In this document: positions 45,417-54,229 of the stretch, piece after piece | How the letters are laid out: every line of letters starts with the position of its first letter | How positions within the stretch are numbered: the first letter of the stretch is position 1 | Assembly (NCBI GenBank): GCA_014193115.1 | Contig: BJHQ01000022.1 | Coordinates: 1-64,000, forward strand | DNA from: Planctomycetota bacterium | Lineage (GTDB): Bacteria > Planctomycetota > UBA11346 | DNA: 64,000 nucleotides | Direction: 5' to 3' | Made by a program: the position numbers and the translations under genes | Notes under the pieces: model-generated | The model's database searches: none | Told to the model about the DNA's origin: nothing | Seen by the model: the letters and a program-made list of their open reading frames with translations, nothing else

Positions 45417-46286
45417 TCACGCGTCCAAGCGCAGGCGGACGCTGATCGCCTTCCCTTTGGTGGTGGTCAGATCCTTCCAGGCGGCATGGTCGTCGAGCTT
45501 TTCGGCCAGTTCGCCCAACGCGACTTTGTTGGCATCGGTGGCGGGAAACAGGTAGCCATTGACCGAGATGACCACCACGCCGGCGAACTCCGGCTGGCGG
45601 CACAGCGCCGGGAGATGCTGCTTGAGGATGGCAATCGCGGTTTCTTCGACTTCCTCGACCGTCGTGGCATTGATCGGCACGGTGGCTGAGCCGTCTCTGA
45701 TCTCGGGCAGCGGATGATCCTCCGCCGCTGGTTCGGCAGCGGCGCTGGCGGCCACGGCCAGGCGTTCACCAAGGTCCCCGGCATGCAGCCGCCACAGGTC
45801 GGCCACCAGTGCGGATTCCTCGGCCGTCTTCGCGATCACTGCGGACAGGCCAGCGAGCACCGGCGCCAGGCTCGCTGGCGCGGCGAGCAGCACGTGCCGG
45901 GACGGCAGCGCCACCACCAGGTCATCGCTGCCCAGGCGCCGGTGGGCGTCGGCGCGCAGCTCGCTGTCGAGGATGTCGGCAGCGACCAGGTGGTCACCCT
46001 GACGTTCCAGCCAGCTGCCGGCCAGGGATTTCACCACCGACCAGGCTGGCCGGTTGGCCCGGCCGGCCAGATTCTTGCGGGCCAGGAACTCGGCCCCTTC
46101 GAGGGACAGCCGGCGTTTCTGGGCGTCGTCAGCGGTCACCGCCCGGATTCCGCCGAGCAGGCCTTTGCTGGTGAATCCGAGCAGCAGCGGATCGCCGGTG
46201 GCGGCCAACGGCCGATGCAGCCGGCCGCCGAGCTCGTCGCGGCCTTTGACCAGGAGGTGGGGCAGGAAACCGGAATCATCGAACAT
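45417..46286 (-). CDS. Conserved hypothetical protein, possibly DUF1444-like
   Basis: A 289-residue cytoplasmic protein. LEGAEFLARKNLAGRANRP and LRADAHRRLGSDDLVVALPS resemble segments of the DUF1444 (YtpQ-like) family, though the match is weak. The centre is Ala-rich, and the last third alternates helix and strand (ATTVEEVEETAIAILKQHLP, VVVISVNGYLFPATDANK). It lies 125 bases downstream of the TerB-like gene on the same strand. Function unknown. Confidence 0.55.
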   Translation of the reverse strand: MFDDSGFLPHLLVKGRDELGGRLHRPLAATGDPLLLGFTSKGLLGGIRAVTADDAQKRRLSLEGAEFLARKNLAGRANRPAWSVVKSLAGSWLERQGDHLVAADILDSELRADAHRRLGSDDLVVALPSRHVLLAAPASLAPVLAGLSAVIAKTAEESALVADLWRLHAGDLGERLAVAASAAAEPAAEDHPLPEIRDGSATVPINATTVEEVEETAIAILKQHLPALCRQPEFAGVVVISVNGYLFPATDANKVALGELAEKLDDHAAWKDLTTTKGKAISVRLRLDA

Positions 46287-46411
46287 GGCAGCTCCTGTGG
46301 CAGGGATGCGGATCGGAACCGGAAGCGCGCTCGACAGACCCCAGCGGTTCCTGGGCCGCAGGCTGGCTGGGCGCGACCGGCACTGCGACCGGTCGGGCCC
46401 AGCCGGACGGC

Positions 46412-46846
46412 TTACTGGGCGTACTTCACCGCCAGCACGTCGAGCGTCTTCTTGACCAGATCGTCAGGAACCTTCAGCACTTTCTGCATCGCCTCAAGCA
46501 GGCGCTCTTCCGATTCGTCGACTTCGCCCGACGACATCGCCAGATCGGTGGCAAGCACGAACAGCTTGAAGCGCACGGCTTCGCTCTGGATGCCGCCGAT
46601 GGCGTTGACCGCATCGGCCTGGGACTTGGCCCGGCGCAGGCTGGTTTTCGCTTCTTGCAGGATTGGACGCATGTCCTTGCCGCGGTATTCGGGCAGGGTC
46701 ATGGCGAAGCTGGCGAGGGTCGCCATTTCTTCATCCTGGATGTCGCCGTCGGCGGCCATCATCATCATCATGCCTTGCAGCAGGAGGACATCGTCGCTGG
46801 CCTTCTTGGCCGGCTGGCTGCCCATGAATCGTGAGAGGAGGCCCAT
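46412..46846 (-). CDS. TerB-like (tellurite-resistance fold) protein
   Basis: A 144-residue helical protein. ATG 46846 is preferred because a GGAG stands at good distance; an ATG two codons upstream is in the track of the same site. LLLQGMMMMMAADGDIQDEEM and AMSSGEVDESEERLLEAMQK are two acidic, metal-binding-like repeats of the TerB fold, which occurs in stress and metal-response systems. It is divergent from the Ser/Thr kinase gene and lies close to the PspA-like gene, suggesting an envelope-stress group. Confidence 0.72.
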   Translation of the reverse strand: MGLLSRFMGSQPAKKASDDVLLLQGMMMMMAADGDIQDEEMATLASFAMTLPEYRGKDMRPILQEAKTSLRRAKSQADAVNAIGGIQSEAVRFKLFVLATDLAMSSGEVDESEERLLEAMQKVLKVPDDLVKKTLDVLAVKYAQ

Positions 46847-46972
46847 GGTCATGCTCCGTGGGGATTGGGTGTTGTGATGGCACCGTGGCGCTTGGGCGCA
46901 GCGTTGCAAGGTTGGCTTGGGGCGATGATGGCCAGCCCTGGCCAGGCTGGGCCTTCGCCCATCATTCCCTCC

Positions 46973-48151
46973 ATGCCGACGCAAGGGTTCCTTCTCGCCA
47001 CCTGCGGCTCGTGCAAGCGCGAGATCCGCCTCGACCGCAGTTTCGCCGGCAAACAGGCGGCCTGCCCGCATTGCCGGGCGATACTCAAGGTGCCGGCGAC
47101 GCCCAGCGAGGTACCGGACCGGCTGTTCGGCAAGCAGGTCGGCAACTGCCGGCTCGGTCCCCGGCTTGGCGCTGGCGCCCTTGGCGTGGTCTATGAAGCC
47201 GAGGATTTGACCGTCGGCGGCACCGTGGCGATCAAGCTGCTGTCGAGCAAGGCTGCCACCGAGGCCGAGGTCGTCACCCGGTTCGTGCGCGAGGCCGAGC
47301 TCGCCGAGACCATCCGCCATCCCCATCTGGTCGAGGTCCGTCGCCACGGCCATGAACGCGGCGTGCATTGGATGGTGATGGAACTGGTCGCCGGCGGCAC
47401 CCTCGCCAATCTGGTCGAATCGGCGCCGCTGCCGTGGCGCGAAGCGCTGGATCTGGTGCGGCAAGCGGCCCAGGCGGTGGCCCATCTCCACCAGCGCGGG
47501 ATCCTCCACCGCGACATCAAACCAGCCAACATCCTGTGGACCGGCGGCGACGGCGGCACGCCCAAGATCGCCAAATTATCCGATCTCGGCCTGGCCAAGC
47601 AGACCGGCAGCAGCGACGATCCCGCAGCGGGCGGCCTCGGTCTGACCATGCAGGGCGTCGCCTTGGGTTCGCCGGCCTACATGCCGGCGGAGCAGATTCT
47701 GGACACCCGCAGCGTCGGACCCAGCGCCGACGTCTATGCGCTAGGAGTGACCCTGTACAATCTGGTCAGCGCCCGGCTGCCCTACGAAGGCCGCAGCGGT
47801 ACCGAGGTCATGCAGTTGGTGCTGGAGGGCTCGCCGGTGCCGGTCAGCGACCGGGTCGCCGGACTGCCGGTCGGCGTGTGCGATCTCATCACCCGCTGTC
47901 TGCTCAAGGACCGCAGCCAGCGGCCCCAGGACGGCGCCGCGTTGGTGGCGGCGATCGATACGGCGCTGGCCCATCCCGACCAACCCCTGGCTCCGTTGGC
48001 GGTGGCGCCCCGCCCACTGCCAGCCGGTCGCGGGCCGTGGCTGTGGATCGGGATCGTGGTCGTGGTTGTCTTTCTCGCTGCGCTTTTCCTGCTGTTTTTC
48101 AGGGCGTCCGCGACCCCAGTCCAGACCAGCCTACCGCCTTCGGCGCGTTGA
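46973..48151 (+). CDS. Zinc-ribbon Ser/Thr protein kinase with a C-terminal membrane anchor
   Basis: A 392-residue kinase from ATG 46973. Residues 8-35 form a zinc ribbon (CGSCKRE ... CPHCRA). The Hanks-type kinase domain (about 50-320) has the glycine loop LGAGALGVVYEA, catalytic-lysine strand VAIKLL, catalytic loop LHRDIKPANIL, metal site SDLGLAKQ and activation segment end GSPAYMPAEQ. A single transmembrane helix (about 357-378, GIVVVVVFLAALFLLFF) leaves only a short outer tail, so there is no external sensor domain. This domain order is common in planctomycete kinases. Substrates unknown. Confidence 0.92.
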   Translation: MPTQGFLLATCGSCKREIRLDRSFAGKQAACPHCRAILKVPATPSEVPDRLFGKQVGNCRLGPRLGAGALGVVYEAEDLTVGGTVAIKLLSSKAATEAEVVTRFVREAELAETIRHPHLVEVRRHGHERGVHWMVMELVAGGTLANLVESAPLPWREALDLVRQAAQAVAHLHQRGILHRDIKPANILWTGGDGGTPKIAKLSDLGLAKQTGSSDDPAAGGLGLTMQGVALGSPAYMPAEQILDTRSVGPSADVYALGVTLYNLVSARLPYEGRSGTEVMQLVLEGSPVPVSDRVAGLPVGVCDLITRCLLKDRSQRPQDGAALVAAIDTALAHPDQPLAPLAVAPRPLPAGRGPWLWIGIVVVVVFLAALFLLFFRASATPVQTSLPPSAR

Positions 48152-48182
48152 GCCGCAAACGGCTCAGCCCGCCGCGGCTGGC

Positions 48183-49391
48183 TCAGCCGATCATCGCCGC
48201 CTCGACTTCGCTGATCGCCTTGGGGATCGCCGCGGTCAATTCCTCGTTGCCGTCGGCGGTGATCAGCAGGTCGTCCTCGATGCGGATGCCGAAGCCTTCC
48301 TTCGGCAGGTACACGCCGGGCTCATTGCTGATGATCATGCCCGGAGCCAGCGGCAGATCGCGGTCGCCGGGATCGTGCACGTCCAGGCCGATGAAGTGGG
48401 ACAGCCCGTGGTGGCGGACGAAACCGGCGTCGATGATCGGTTTCCACGCGATCTCGTTCAGCTCGGTAAAGGTGATCCCGGGCCGGGCATGCTGGCGTCC
48501 GAGCGCGTTGCAGCGCAGGACCAGCTCATAGACCTCGCGGAAGCGCGGATCGTCGAACCGGCCATGCTGGGGCACAGAGCGGGTGACATCGGCGCAATAG
48601 CCGCCGGCGGTGGCGCCGGAGTCGATCAGCAGCGGTTTCCCGAGTTCCAGCGGCCGGTCGTTGTGCGGATAGTGCAAGGTCGCGCCATTGACCGCGCTGC
48701 CCACGATCGACGGAAAAGCCAGCGGTCCGAACGCCGTCTTGCGGTAGTGCATGGCGAGCAGCGCCGCGACCTCGGCTTCGCTGGTGAGTCTGGGAATCTG
48801 CGGCAGCACGGCGCGCAGGCCGGCATTGGTCTGGGCGATGGCGGCGCGGTGCCAGGCGACCTCGTCGGCGTCCTTGATGACCCGCTGCGAGGCCAGGATC
48901 GGTTCGACATTGACCAGCTTCAGATCAGGGAATTTCTGTTTCCACGCGGTGAAGGACTCGGCTTGGAAGCCAGGCTCACGGTCGCGGTGGCACATCGCCA
49001 ACCGGCCTCCGGCGCGCCGGGCCGCCGCCCAGACCAGATCCTCCAGGCGGCTGCGGGCCAGCGCGCGATCGACGCCATGGGCTGCCCGGGCGGTCTCGTC
49101 GGGGCGCAGCCGGGCGCCGTCCCAGATCACCCGGCTGGGATCGCCAGCATCAAGAAACAAGGTGTCCTGGGGCGACCGGGTGGGATCGATGAGCAGGGCC
49201 GCCTCGGGTTCATGGCAGCCGGAATAATAGTCGAACCACGGATCCTGCCGGTCGCGGCGCAAGCGCAGTTCGTCGCAGCCGACGAACAGGATCGGCAGCG
49301 GATCGAAGGCCCAGCGTTCGACCAGGGCGAGCGCTTCGCTGCGCCGCCGGCGATAGGTGGTCAGGGGCAGGGCGAGGCCGCGGACATGCAT
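48183..49391 (-). CDS. Xaa-Pro aminopeptidase (M24B)
   Basis: A 402-residue peptidase. An N-terminal creatinase/AMP-like domain (about 1-170) precedes the pita-bread catalytic domain. The metal ligands are visible in LLIDSGATAGGYCADVTRS (two Asp), GLSHFIGLDVHD (His), ISNEPGVYL (Glu) and GIRIEDDLLIT (Glu), as in PepP. It removes N-terminal residues preceding proline in the cytoplasm. It is convergent with the kinase gene and ends 31 bases from its stop. Confidence 0.9.
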   Translation of the reverse strand: MHVRGLALPLTTYRRRRSEALALVERWAFDPLPILFVGCDELRLRRDRQDPWFDYYSGCHEPEAALLIDPTRSPQDTLFLDAGDPSRVIWDGARLRPDETARAAHGVDRALARSRLEDLVWAAARRAGGRLAMCHRDREPGFQAESFTAWKQKFPDLKLVNVEPILASQRVIKDADEVAWHRAAIAQTNAGLRAVLPQIPRLTSEAEVAALLAMHYRKTAFGPLAFPSIVGSAVNGATLHYPHNDRPLELGKPLLIDSGATAGGYCADVTRSVPQHGRFDDPRFREVYELVLRCNALGRQHARPGITFTELNEIAWKPIIDAGFVRHHGLSHFIGLDVHDPGDRDLPLAPGMIISNEPGVYLPKEGFGIRIEDDLLITADGNEELTAAIPKAISEVEAAMIG

Positions 49392-49401
49392 TGGCGCAGT
49401 G

Positions 49402-49848
49402 TCACGGAGGCATCGCTTCAGGCGAGGGCCTGGGTGGGGAAGGTTCCCTCGATGATCGGGTCAGCCGGTGATCCAGTCCTGCGCCGAGAGCGATGCCGAT
49501 GGCATAGGCGATCAGGTCGCACCACGAGAACGTGGTGCCCAGGACGAGATGCCCGACGGTGGTGCGGCGCACGGCGTCGAGCCACGGACTGTGGAGCAGC
49601 TGCGAGAACTCCACACCGCAGGCGGTCAGCACGGCGAGCAGCGCCAGCCTGGCGGTGGTCGCGGCCGGCAGGCAGAACGCCCAGGCGAGGAACACCACCC
49701 AGGCCCACAGCGCATCACCCGGATATTTGCCCAGGAATTCTGGGAAAAGCCATGGAAAGCGGCGTGAAGCGAGGCCGAGGGCGATGACCGCGAGGCCGCC
49801 GGCAATCAGCCATAGGCGATGACGTGGAGCCAGGATTGGGAGAGGCAT
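49402..49848 (-). CDS. DUF2809 membrane protein
   Basis: A 148-residue protein with four hydrophobic segments. It follows the DUF2809 pattern well: GKYPGDALWAWVVFLAW, FSQLLHSPWLDAVRRTTVGH, LVLGTTFSWCDLIAYAIGIA. The role of the family is unknown. ATG 49848 is chosen; an ATG six codons upstream is possible. It is followed closely by the M24 peptidase gene on the same strand (10 bases), so they may be co-transcribed. Confidence 0.8.
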   Translation of the reverse strand: MPLPILAPRHRLWLIAGGLAVIALGLASRRFPWLFPEFLGKYPGDALWAWVVFLAWAFCLPAATTARLALLAVLTACGVEFSQLLHSPWLDAVRRTTVGHLVLGTTFSWCDLIAYAIGIALGAGLDHRLTRSSREPSPPRPSPEAMPP

Positions 49849-49913
49849 GATCCAGGATAACACCATGGGCGGCCAAGGCGCCCAAGCGCCAAGTGGGCTC
49901 GCCTCTCCCAGGC

Positions 49914-51050
49914 TCATTTCTGCGGCAGCACCGGGCGGACCTCAAGCCGAGGTTTCTCCGGTCCGGCCGGTGCCGGCACGGGCGCAGATCCGCTCGCCGC
50001 TGACGCTGATCCGGTTGCCGCAGGCGCGGGTCCGCTCGCCGCAGGCGCTGGACCGCTCGCAGCAGGCGCTGGACCGCTCGCCGCAGGCGCTGGACCGCTC
50101 GCCGCCTGCGGCGTGGTATTCGGCGTGGTCGTGTCCGGTGCCCGTCGCGCTGGTGGTGGTGCGATGGGTGGGGCGATCGGCGTGGAGGCGTGCGGGTTCT
50201 TCCACGGTCCGTCATGGCGGTGATCCGCATCCTCTGGATCCCTGAGTCCAGGCAGGAACTCAGTGGAAACGCTGGTGGTGATGGAGCCGTCGGGGTGGGT
50301 GGTCTGGGTGGTGCGTTCGCGGATCCGGCCGGGAGTCACGGTGGTGATCCGGACGTAGTCGGCCGTTGGCTGGCGGAACCACCGGCTCGTAGAGCTTTCC
50401 TTGGTGATCAGCAGGTCGGCCTTGGTCAGCAGATTGCTACCGCTGTCGAGCAGTTCCGCGGTGACCTTCACGTCGTACAGGGCGCGGTTGGACAGGGTCA
50501 GCGACACCTGGATCGGGCTTTCCAGGACCAGGACGGATTCGATGCCGTTCTGGGTGATCTGATCGAGGATCTTGCGCTCGAACGGCGCTGAATCGCCGGC
50601 CTTGGTCGCGGTCGAGGTCTGAACCGGAACCTCTTGGGCTGGTTCGAAGGTGACGCTGCGGCTCGCCGCGACGAAGCTGCTGCCGGACGCGACCTCGCCG
50701 ACCGATTCGATGATTTTGCCGCGGATCGGCCGTCCGAGCCGGATCGAATTGACGCCCGCCAGCGCCAGGCCTTCGCGGGGGCTGCGCCAGACGCCCTCGG
50801 CATTCAGAAAGGTGGCGATGCGCTGCCGCTCGCCGCCTTGGCGTTCGCCGAGAATGACCTCGACCTTCACATCATAGGACAACCGGCTGACCAGGGTCAC
50901 GAACACCGTGTCCGGTGATTCCACATCCGGCGCGGTGAGCCGGGCCTCGATGCCATCGCGGATGGTGGTGTCCAAGGTCCGCAAAGACGACGGATCGTCG
51001 ACCGCGCTCAGGCTGGCGAGGATGATCAGGGCGAGAGTTGGGAATCGCAT
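49914..51050 (-). CDS. Exported protein with an Ala/Pro repeat tail
   Basis: A 378-residue protein with a signal peptide (MRFPTLALIILASLSAVDD). Two similar beta-rich halves can be seen: one near 25-130 (VFVTLVSRLSYDVKVEVILG) and one near 160-245 (VSLTLSNRALYDVKVTAELL), a tandem duplication of a roughly 100-residue domain. The last 110 residues are His/Thr/Pro-rich and end in repeats of PAPAASG encoded by near-identical 21-bp units. Family not recognised; a cell-surface or periplasmic location is likely. Confidence 0.65.
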   Translation of the reverse strand: MRFPTLALIILASLSAVDDPSSLRTLDTTIRDGIEARLTAPDVESPDTVFVTLVSRLSYDVKVEVILGERQGGERQRIATFLNAEGVWRSPREGLALAGVNSIRLGRPIRGKIIESVGEVASGSSFVAASRSVTFEPAQEVPVQTSTATKAGDSAPFERKILDQITQNGIESVLVLESPIQVSLTLSNRALYDVKVTAELLDSGSNLLTKADLLITKESSTSRWFRQPTADYVRITTVTPGRIRERTTQTTHPDGSITTSVSTEFLPGLRDPEDADHRHDGPWKNPHASTPIAPPIAPPPARRAPDTTTPNTTPQAASGPAPAASGPAPAASGPAPAASGPAPAATGSASAASGSAPVPAPAGPEKPRLEVRPVLPQK

Positions 51051-51177
51051 GGGTGCGGATCATGGCGCAGCCCGGCATGACCGCAAGAACGGCGCATGAA
51101 TTCATGCTCATCAGCGTTCCTGACGGCGATATCCACCGGGCCACCGGTACGATCCGCTCCTGCCTGGGGGCGTGGCG

Positions 51178-51217
51178 CTGTCATCAGCCTGTCATGACCG
51201 CGTCATCGGGTTGTCAG
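51178..51217 (+). promoter_or_regulatory. Tandem Pho-box-like operator (four 7-mers, 11-bp period)
   Basis: CTGTCAT (51178), CTGTCAT (51189), GCGTCAT (51200) and TTGTCAG (51211) are spaced exactly 11 bases apart. This is the organisation of the PhoB box (7-bp CTGTCAT repeats separated by 4 bases), here doubled. It ends 85 bases upstream of rhaI and points towards it. Two exact CTGTCAT copies at this spacing are very unlikely by chance. A PhoB/OmpR-family regulator is the expected ligand. No clear -10 is visible after it. Confidence 0.65.
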
Positions 51218-51302
51218 ATGGCCCGGTCTGGATCCGGTTCCACCCCGGGACCTGTGACGTCTTGGCGGTTCCCAAATCGGGTCATGCAAGTTCAATGCCG
51301 CC

Positions 51303-52511
51303 ATGGACCAGACCGCCTTCTTCGCCCGCCTCGACCGCCAGCGCATCGAGACCCCCTCGTGGGGCTACAGCCGCTGCGGCACCCGCTTCGGGGCCATCCC
51401 CGAACCCGGCCAGGCCACGACACTCGACGAGAAGCTGGAGGACGCCGCCATCGTCCACCGCTTCACCGGCATCTGCCCGTCGGTGGCCCTGCACATCCCG
51501 TGGGACAAGGCGCCGAACAACGACTGGGTGGCGATGAAGCGCCGGGCCGATCAGCTCGGCATCCGCATCGGCGCGATCAACCCCAATGTGTTCCAGGACA
51601 CCCGCTATGCCCTGGGCAGTGCGTGCAGCCCGTTCGCCGACGTGCGCGCCATGGCCATCGAACACATGGCGGGCGAATGCACCCAGATCATGCGCGATAC
51701 CGGCAGCGACACCCTCAGCCTTTGGTTTGGCGACGGCACCAATTATCCCGGCCAGGATTGCATGCGCACCCGCAAGCGGCGGATGGAAGCGGCGTTGAAG
51801 GCAGTCTATGAGCGCCTGCCGGCCGGCTCGCGGATGCTGGTGGAATACAAGTGTTTTGAGCCGTCGTTCTACCACACCGACATCCAGGACTGGGGCTCGG
51901 CCCTGCTGTTCTGCCAGAAGTGCGGACCGAAGGCCCAGGTCCTGGTCGACACCGGCCACCATCTGCCCGGCTGCAACATCGAGCACATCGTCGCCAGCCT
52001 GCTCGACGAAGGCCGCCTCGGCGGCTTCCACTTCAATGCCCGCAAATATGCCGACGATGACCTGACCGTGGGTTCCATCGATCCCTATCAGATGTTCCTG
52101 ATCTACAACGAACTGGTCGGCGCCGAGGACAGCAGCGATCCGGTGGCCTCGGCCACGGCGAAGAACGTCGCCTATATGTTCGACCAGTCGCCGACGTTGA
52201 AGCACCGCATCGAGGCCACCATCCAGAGCACCGTATTCGTGCAGGAGATGTACGCCAAAGCCGTGCTGGTGGACCGCGCCGCCCTGGCCAAGGCCCGGGC
52301 CGAGGGCGACGTCACCGGCGCCGAAGAGGTCCTGCGCGATGCCTACAACAGCGATGTCCGCCCGGCGCTGGCCAAGTGGCGCACCGCCAAGGGCCTGCTG
52401 GCGGAACCGCTCAAGGCCTACCGCGCCAGCGGCTTGAAGGAATCCGCAGCGAAAGAACGCGCCATCCGCCACGGCTCGGCTGCGGCCGGGGCGAGCGGCG
52501 GATTCCAGTGA
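51303..52511 (+). CDS. rhaI: L-rhamnose isomerase, RhaI type
   Basis: A 402-residue TIM-barrel sugar isomerase converting L-rhamnose to L-rhamnulose. It matches the RhaI type (as in Pseudomonas stutzeri) rather than E. coli RhaA: HIPWDKAPNNDWVAMKRRAD, IGAINPNVFQD, LWFGDGTNYPGQD, VEYKCFEPSFYHTD, LVDTGHHLPG and FHFNARKYADDDLTVG supply the metal-binding and active-site residues. It is the first gene of the rhamnose operon, preceded by a Pho-box-like operator. Confidence 0.93.
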   Translation: MDQTAFFARLDRQRIETPSWGYSRCGTRFGAIPEPGQATTLDEKLEDAAIVHRFTGICPSVALHIPWDKAPNNDWVAMKRRADQLGIRIGAINPNVFQDTRYALGSACSPFADVRAMAIEHMAGECTQIMRDTGSDTLSLWFGDGTNYPGQDCMRTRKRRMEAALKAVYERLPAGSRMLVEYKCFEPSFYHTDIQDWGSALLFCQKCGPKAQVLVDTGHHLPGCNIEHIVASLLDEGRLGGFHFNARKYADDDLTVGSIDPYQMFLIYNELVGAEDSSDPVASATAKNVAYMFDQSPTLKHRIEATIQSTVFVQEMYAKAVLVDRAALAKARAEGDVTGAEEVLRDAYNSDVRPALAKWRTAKGLLAEPLKAYRASGLKESAAKERAIRHGSAAAGASGGFQ

Positions 52512-52662
52512 ACGGTGACGGGCAACCATGTCGGCCATGCCCGCAACTGGTTCGGCTGACGGTTGGTCGACTTGGCGTCCGTGGCAGGAGCGTCTCGACC
52601 TCCGGGTTCGTGAGATATCTGACGGCGCTGCCTTCGCCGCTGCGTGCGCGGCCACCCAGGCG

Positions 52663-53241
52663 ATGAATCCCGGCGATCTATCAAAACTGCTGACTGCCGC
52701 AGGAATTCGCCACGCCTTGATCGGCGCCCACGCTGTGAGCATGCGCACCCGTGCGCCGCGCAACACCAGCGATGTCGATTTCGTGGTCGATGATCCGGCG
52801 GCAGCAGCAGCTGCGATCTGCGCTGCCCACCCAGGGCTCGTCCCGGCGAGCCTTGGGCCGACCATCGGCGTGACCTTGCTCCGCGACGGCGAACCGGCTT
52901 TGGGTTTGCTCCTCGCGCGCCACTGCGGTCGTCACCTGGTGTTTTCTGAGACGACGATGGCGTGCGACGTTCCGGTGGCGTCGGTCGAAATGTTGATCGC
53001 GCTCAAGTACCTGGCGATCCGTTCGGTGGATGGGCAGGGAATGGCGGCCCGACCGCTGCGCAAACGCAGCTCGGATTACAGCGACATCCTCGCCCTGATC
53101 GAAGCCCACCCCGGATTCGCCGAGCGTCGGGTGTGGGAGTTGCTCGCCCGTGCGGCCAACGCCGATGTCGCCCAGCGCTGGTCCGGTGACTTGGCGCGGA
53201 TCCGCGCCGACAAGGCGCTGAACCTCGATATCGATGGGTGA
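52663..53241 (+). CDS. Nucleotidyltransferase-like protein inside the rhamnose operon
   Basis: About 192 residues from ATG 52663; an ATG at 52528 would add 45 residues of low conservation. Residues 10-45 contain LIGAHAVSMRTRAPRNTSDVD followed by FVVDD, matching the G-H/A ... R ... T-D-D-F pattern of the minimal nucleotidyltransferase/AbiEii group. The rest is helical with VEMLIALKYLAIR and SSDYSDILALIEAHP, as usual in that group. There is no sign of a partner antitoxin gene. It separates rhaI from the aldolase gene and has no obvious role in rhamnose use. Confidence 0.65.
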   Translation: MNPGDLSKLLTAAGIRHALIGAHAVSMRTRAPRNTSDVDFVVDDPAAAAAAICAAHPGLVPASLGPTIGVTLLRDGEPALGLLLARHCGRHLVFSETTMACDVPVASVEMLIALKYLAIRSVDGQGMAARPLRKRSSDYSDILALIEAHPGFAERRVWELLARAANADVAQRWSGDLARIRADKALNLDIDG

Positions 53242-53334
53242 CGGCGGCGATATTTTCTGGCATGCTCGGCCTGATGCCGGGTTCGCCGCACGACCATGTC
53301 CAACCTTGATCCGGTGGTTAGATCCCGAGACACC

Positions 53335-54093
53335 ATGACCGACCCCGCCTCCGACCTCGCCGCCCTGTCCCGCCGCCTGGGCGATCCTGCCGCTGACGCG
53401 GCGATCCTTGGCGAAGGCAACACCTCGATCCGGTTCGATGCAGAAACTTTCCTGGTCAAAGCCAGCGGCTCCAATCTGGCGACCCTGGAACCCACCGACC
53501 TGGTCCATCTGCGCTATGCCGAGATCCTGTCGCTGGTGGCGGGCAGCGGCGCGGTGGCCGAGGCCGATCTGGCCCGGGTCTACCAGTCGGCCAAGGTCGA
53601 TCAGGCCAGCCCCAAACGCCCGTCGGTGGAGACCGTGTTCCACGCTGGATTGCTCCGTATCGATGGCGTGAACGTGGTCGCCCACACTCATCCGTCGGCG
53701 GTCAACATGCTGACCTGCTCGGCGAACTGGCGTCAGGTGCTAGATGGTCGGCTGTTCCCCGACGAAGTCGTGGTGCTCGGCGAGTTCTCGGTGTTCGTGC
53801 CCTACATAGATCCGGGCGTCGAACTGGCCCGGGCGATCCTGGCCGCGGTACGCGACTTCCAGCAGGCCCGGGGCCACACGCCGAAGACGGTTTACATGCA
53901 GAACCACGGCTTCATCGCCTTGGCGAAGAATACCACCGAAGCATGGAACATCACCGCCATGGCGATCAAAGCGGCGCGCATCCGTCTCGGCGCGATCCAG
54001 GCCGGCGGCATCGCCACCCTGGGCGAAGCGGTCGCCCGGCATCTGAAAAACCGCCCCGACGAGAAATATCGTGAAGCCTTATTGGCCAAGTGA
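53335..54093 (+). CDS. Class II aldolase, probable rhamnulose-1-phosphate aldolase
   Basis: A 252-residue protein from ATG 53335; ATG 53296 is the alternative. The class II aldolase/adducin fold is recognised from ILGEGNTSIR, FLVKASGSN, the zinc-binding VVAHTHPSAVNML and YMQNHGFIALAKNTTEAW. Position between rhaI and rhaB indicates cleavage of rhamnulose 1-phosphate to DHAP and lactaldehyde, but sequence alone would also allow fuculose-phosphate or related substrates. Confidence 0.78.
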   Translation: MTDPASDLAALSRRLGDPAADAAILGEGNTSIRFDAETFLVKASGSNLATLEPTDLVHLRYAEILSLVAGSGAVAEADLARVYQSAKVDQASPKRPSVETVFHAGLLRIDGVNVVAHTHPSAVNMLTCSANWRQVLDGRLFPDEVVVLGEFSVFVPYIDPGVELARAILAAVRDFQQARGHTPKTVYMQNHGFIALAKNTTEAWNITAMAIKAARIRLGAIQAGGIATLGEAVARHLKNRPDEKYREALLAK

Positions 54094-54125
54094 GCTCAGT
54101 GCGCAGGCACCAACACGACGCGCGT

Positions 54126-54152
54126 TTCGGAGCGGCGATGCCCTCATCGCCG
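54126..54152. repeat. Family C repeat, single copy
   Basis: These 27 bases are identical to 45361-45387. They contain the 8-bp hairpin CGGCGATG-CCCT-CATCGCCG. The copy lies in the 136-base gap between the aldolase and rhaB genes and could shape the operon transcript. Confidence 0.75.
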
Positions 54153-54229
54153 GCGCGACGCTGGTTCTGTTGGCAGCCAGGGGCTGAGGTTCGCCTCGCC
54201 CAGCCTTCCCACCAACCTGCGATCCAGCC

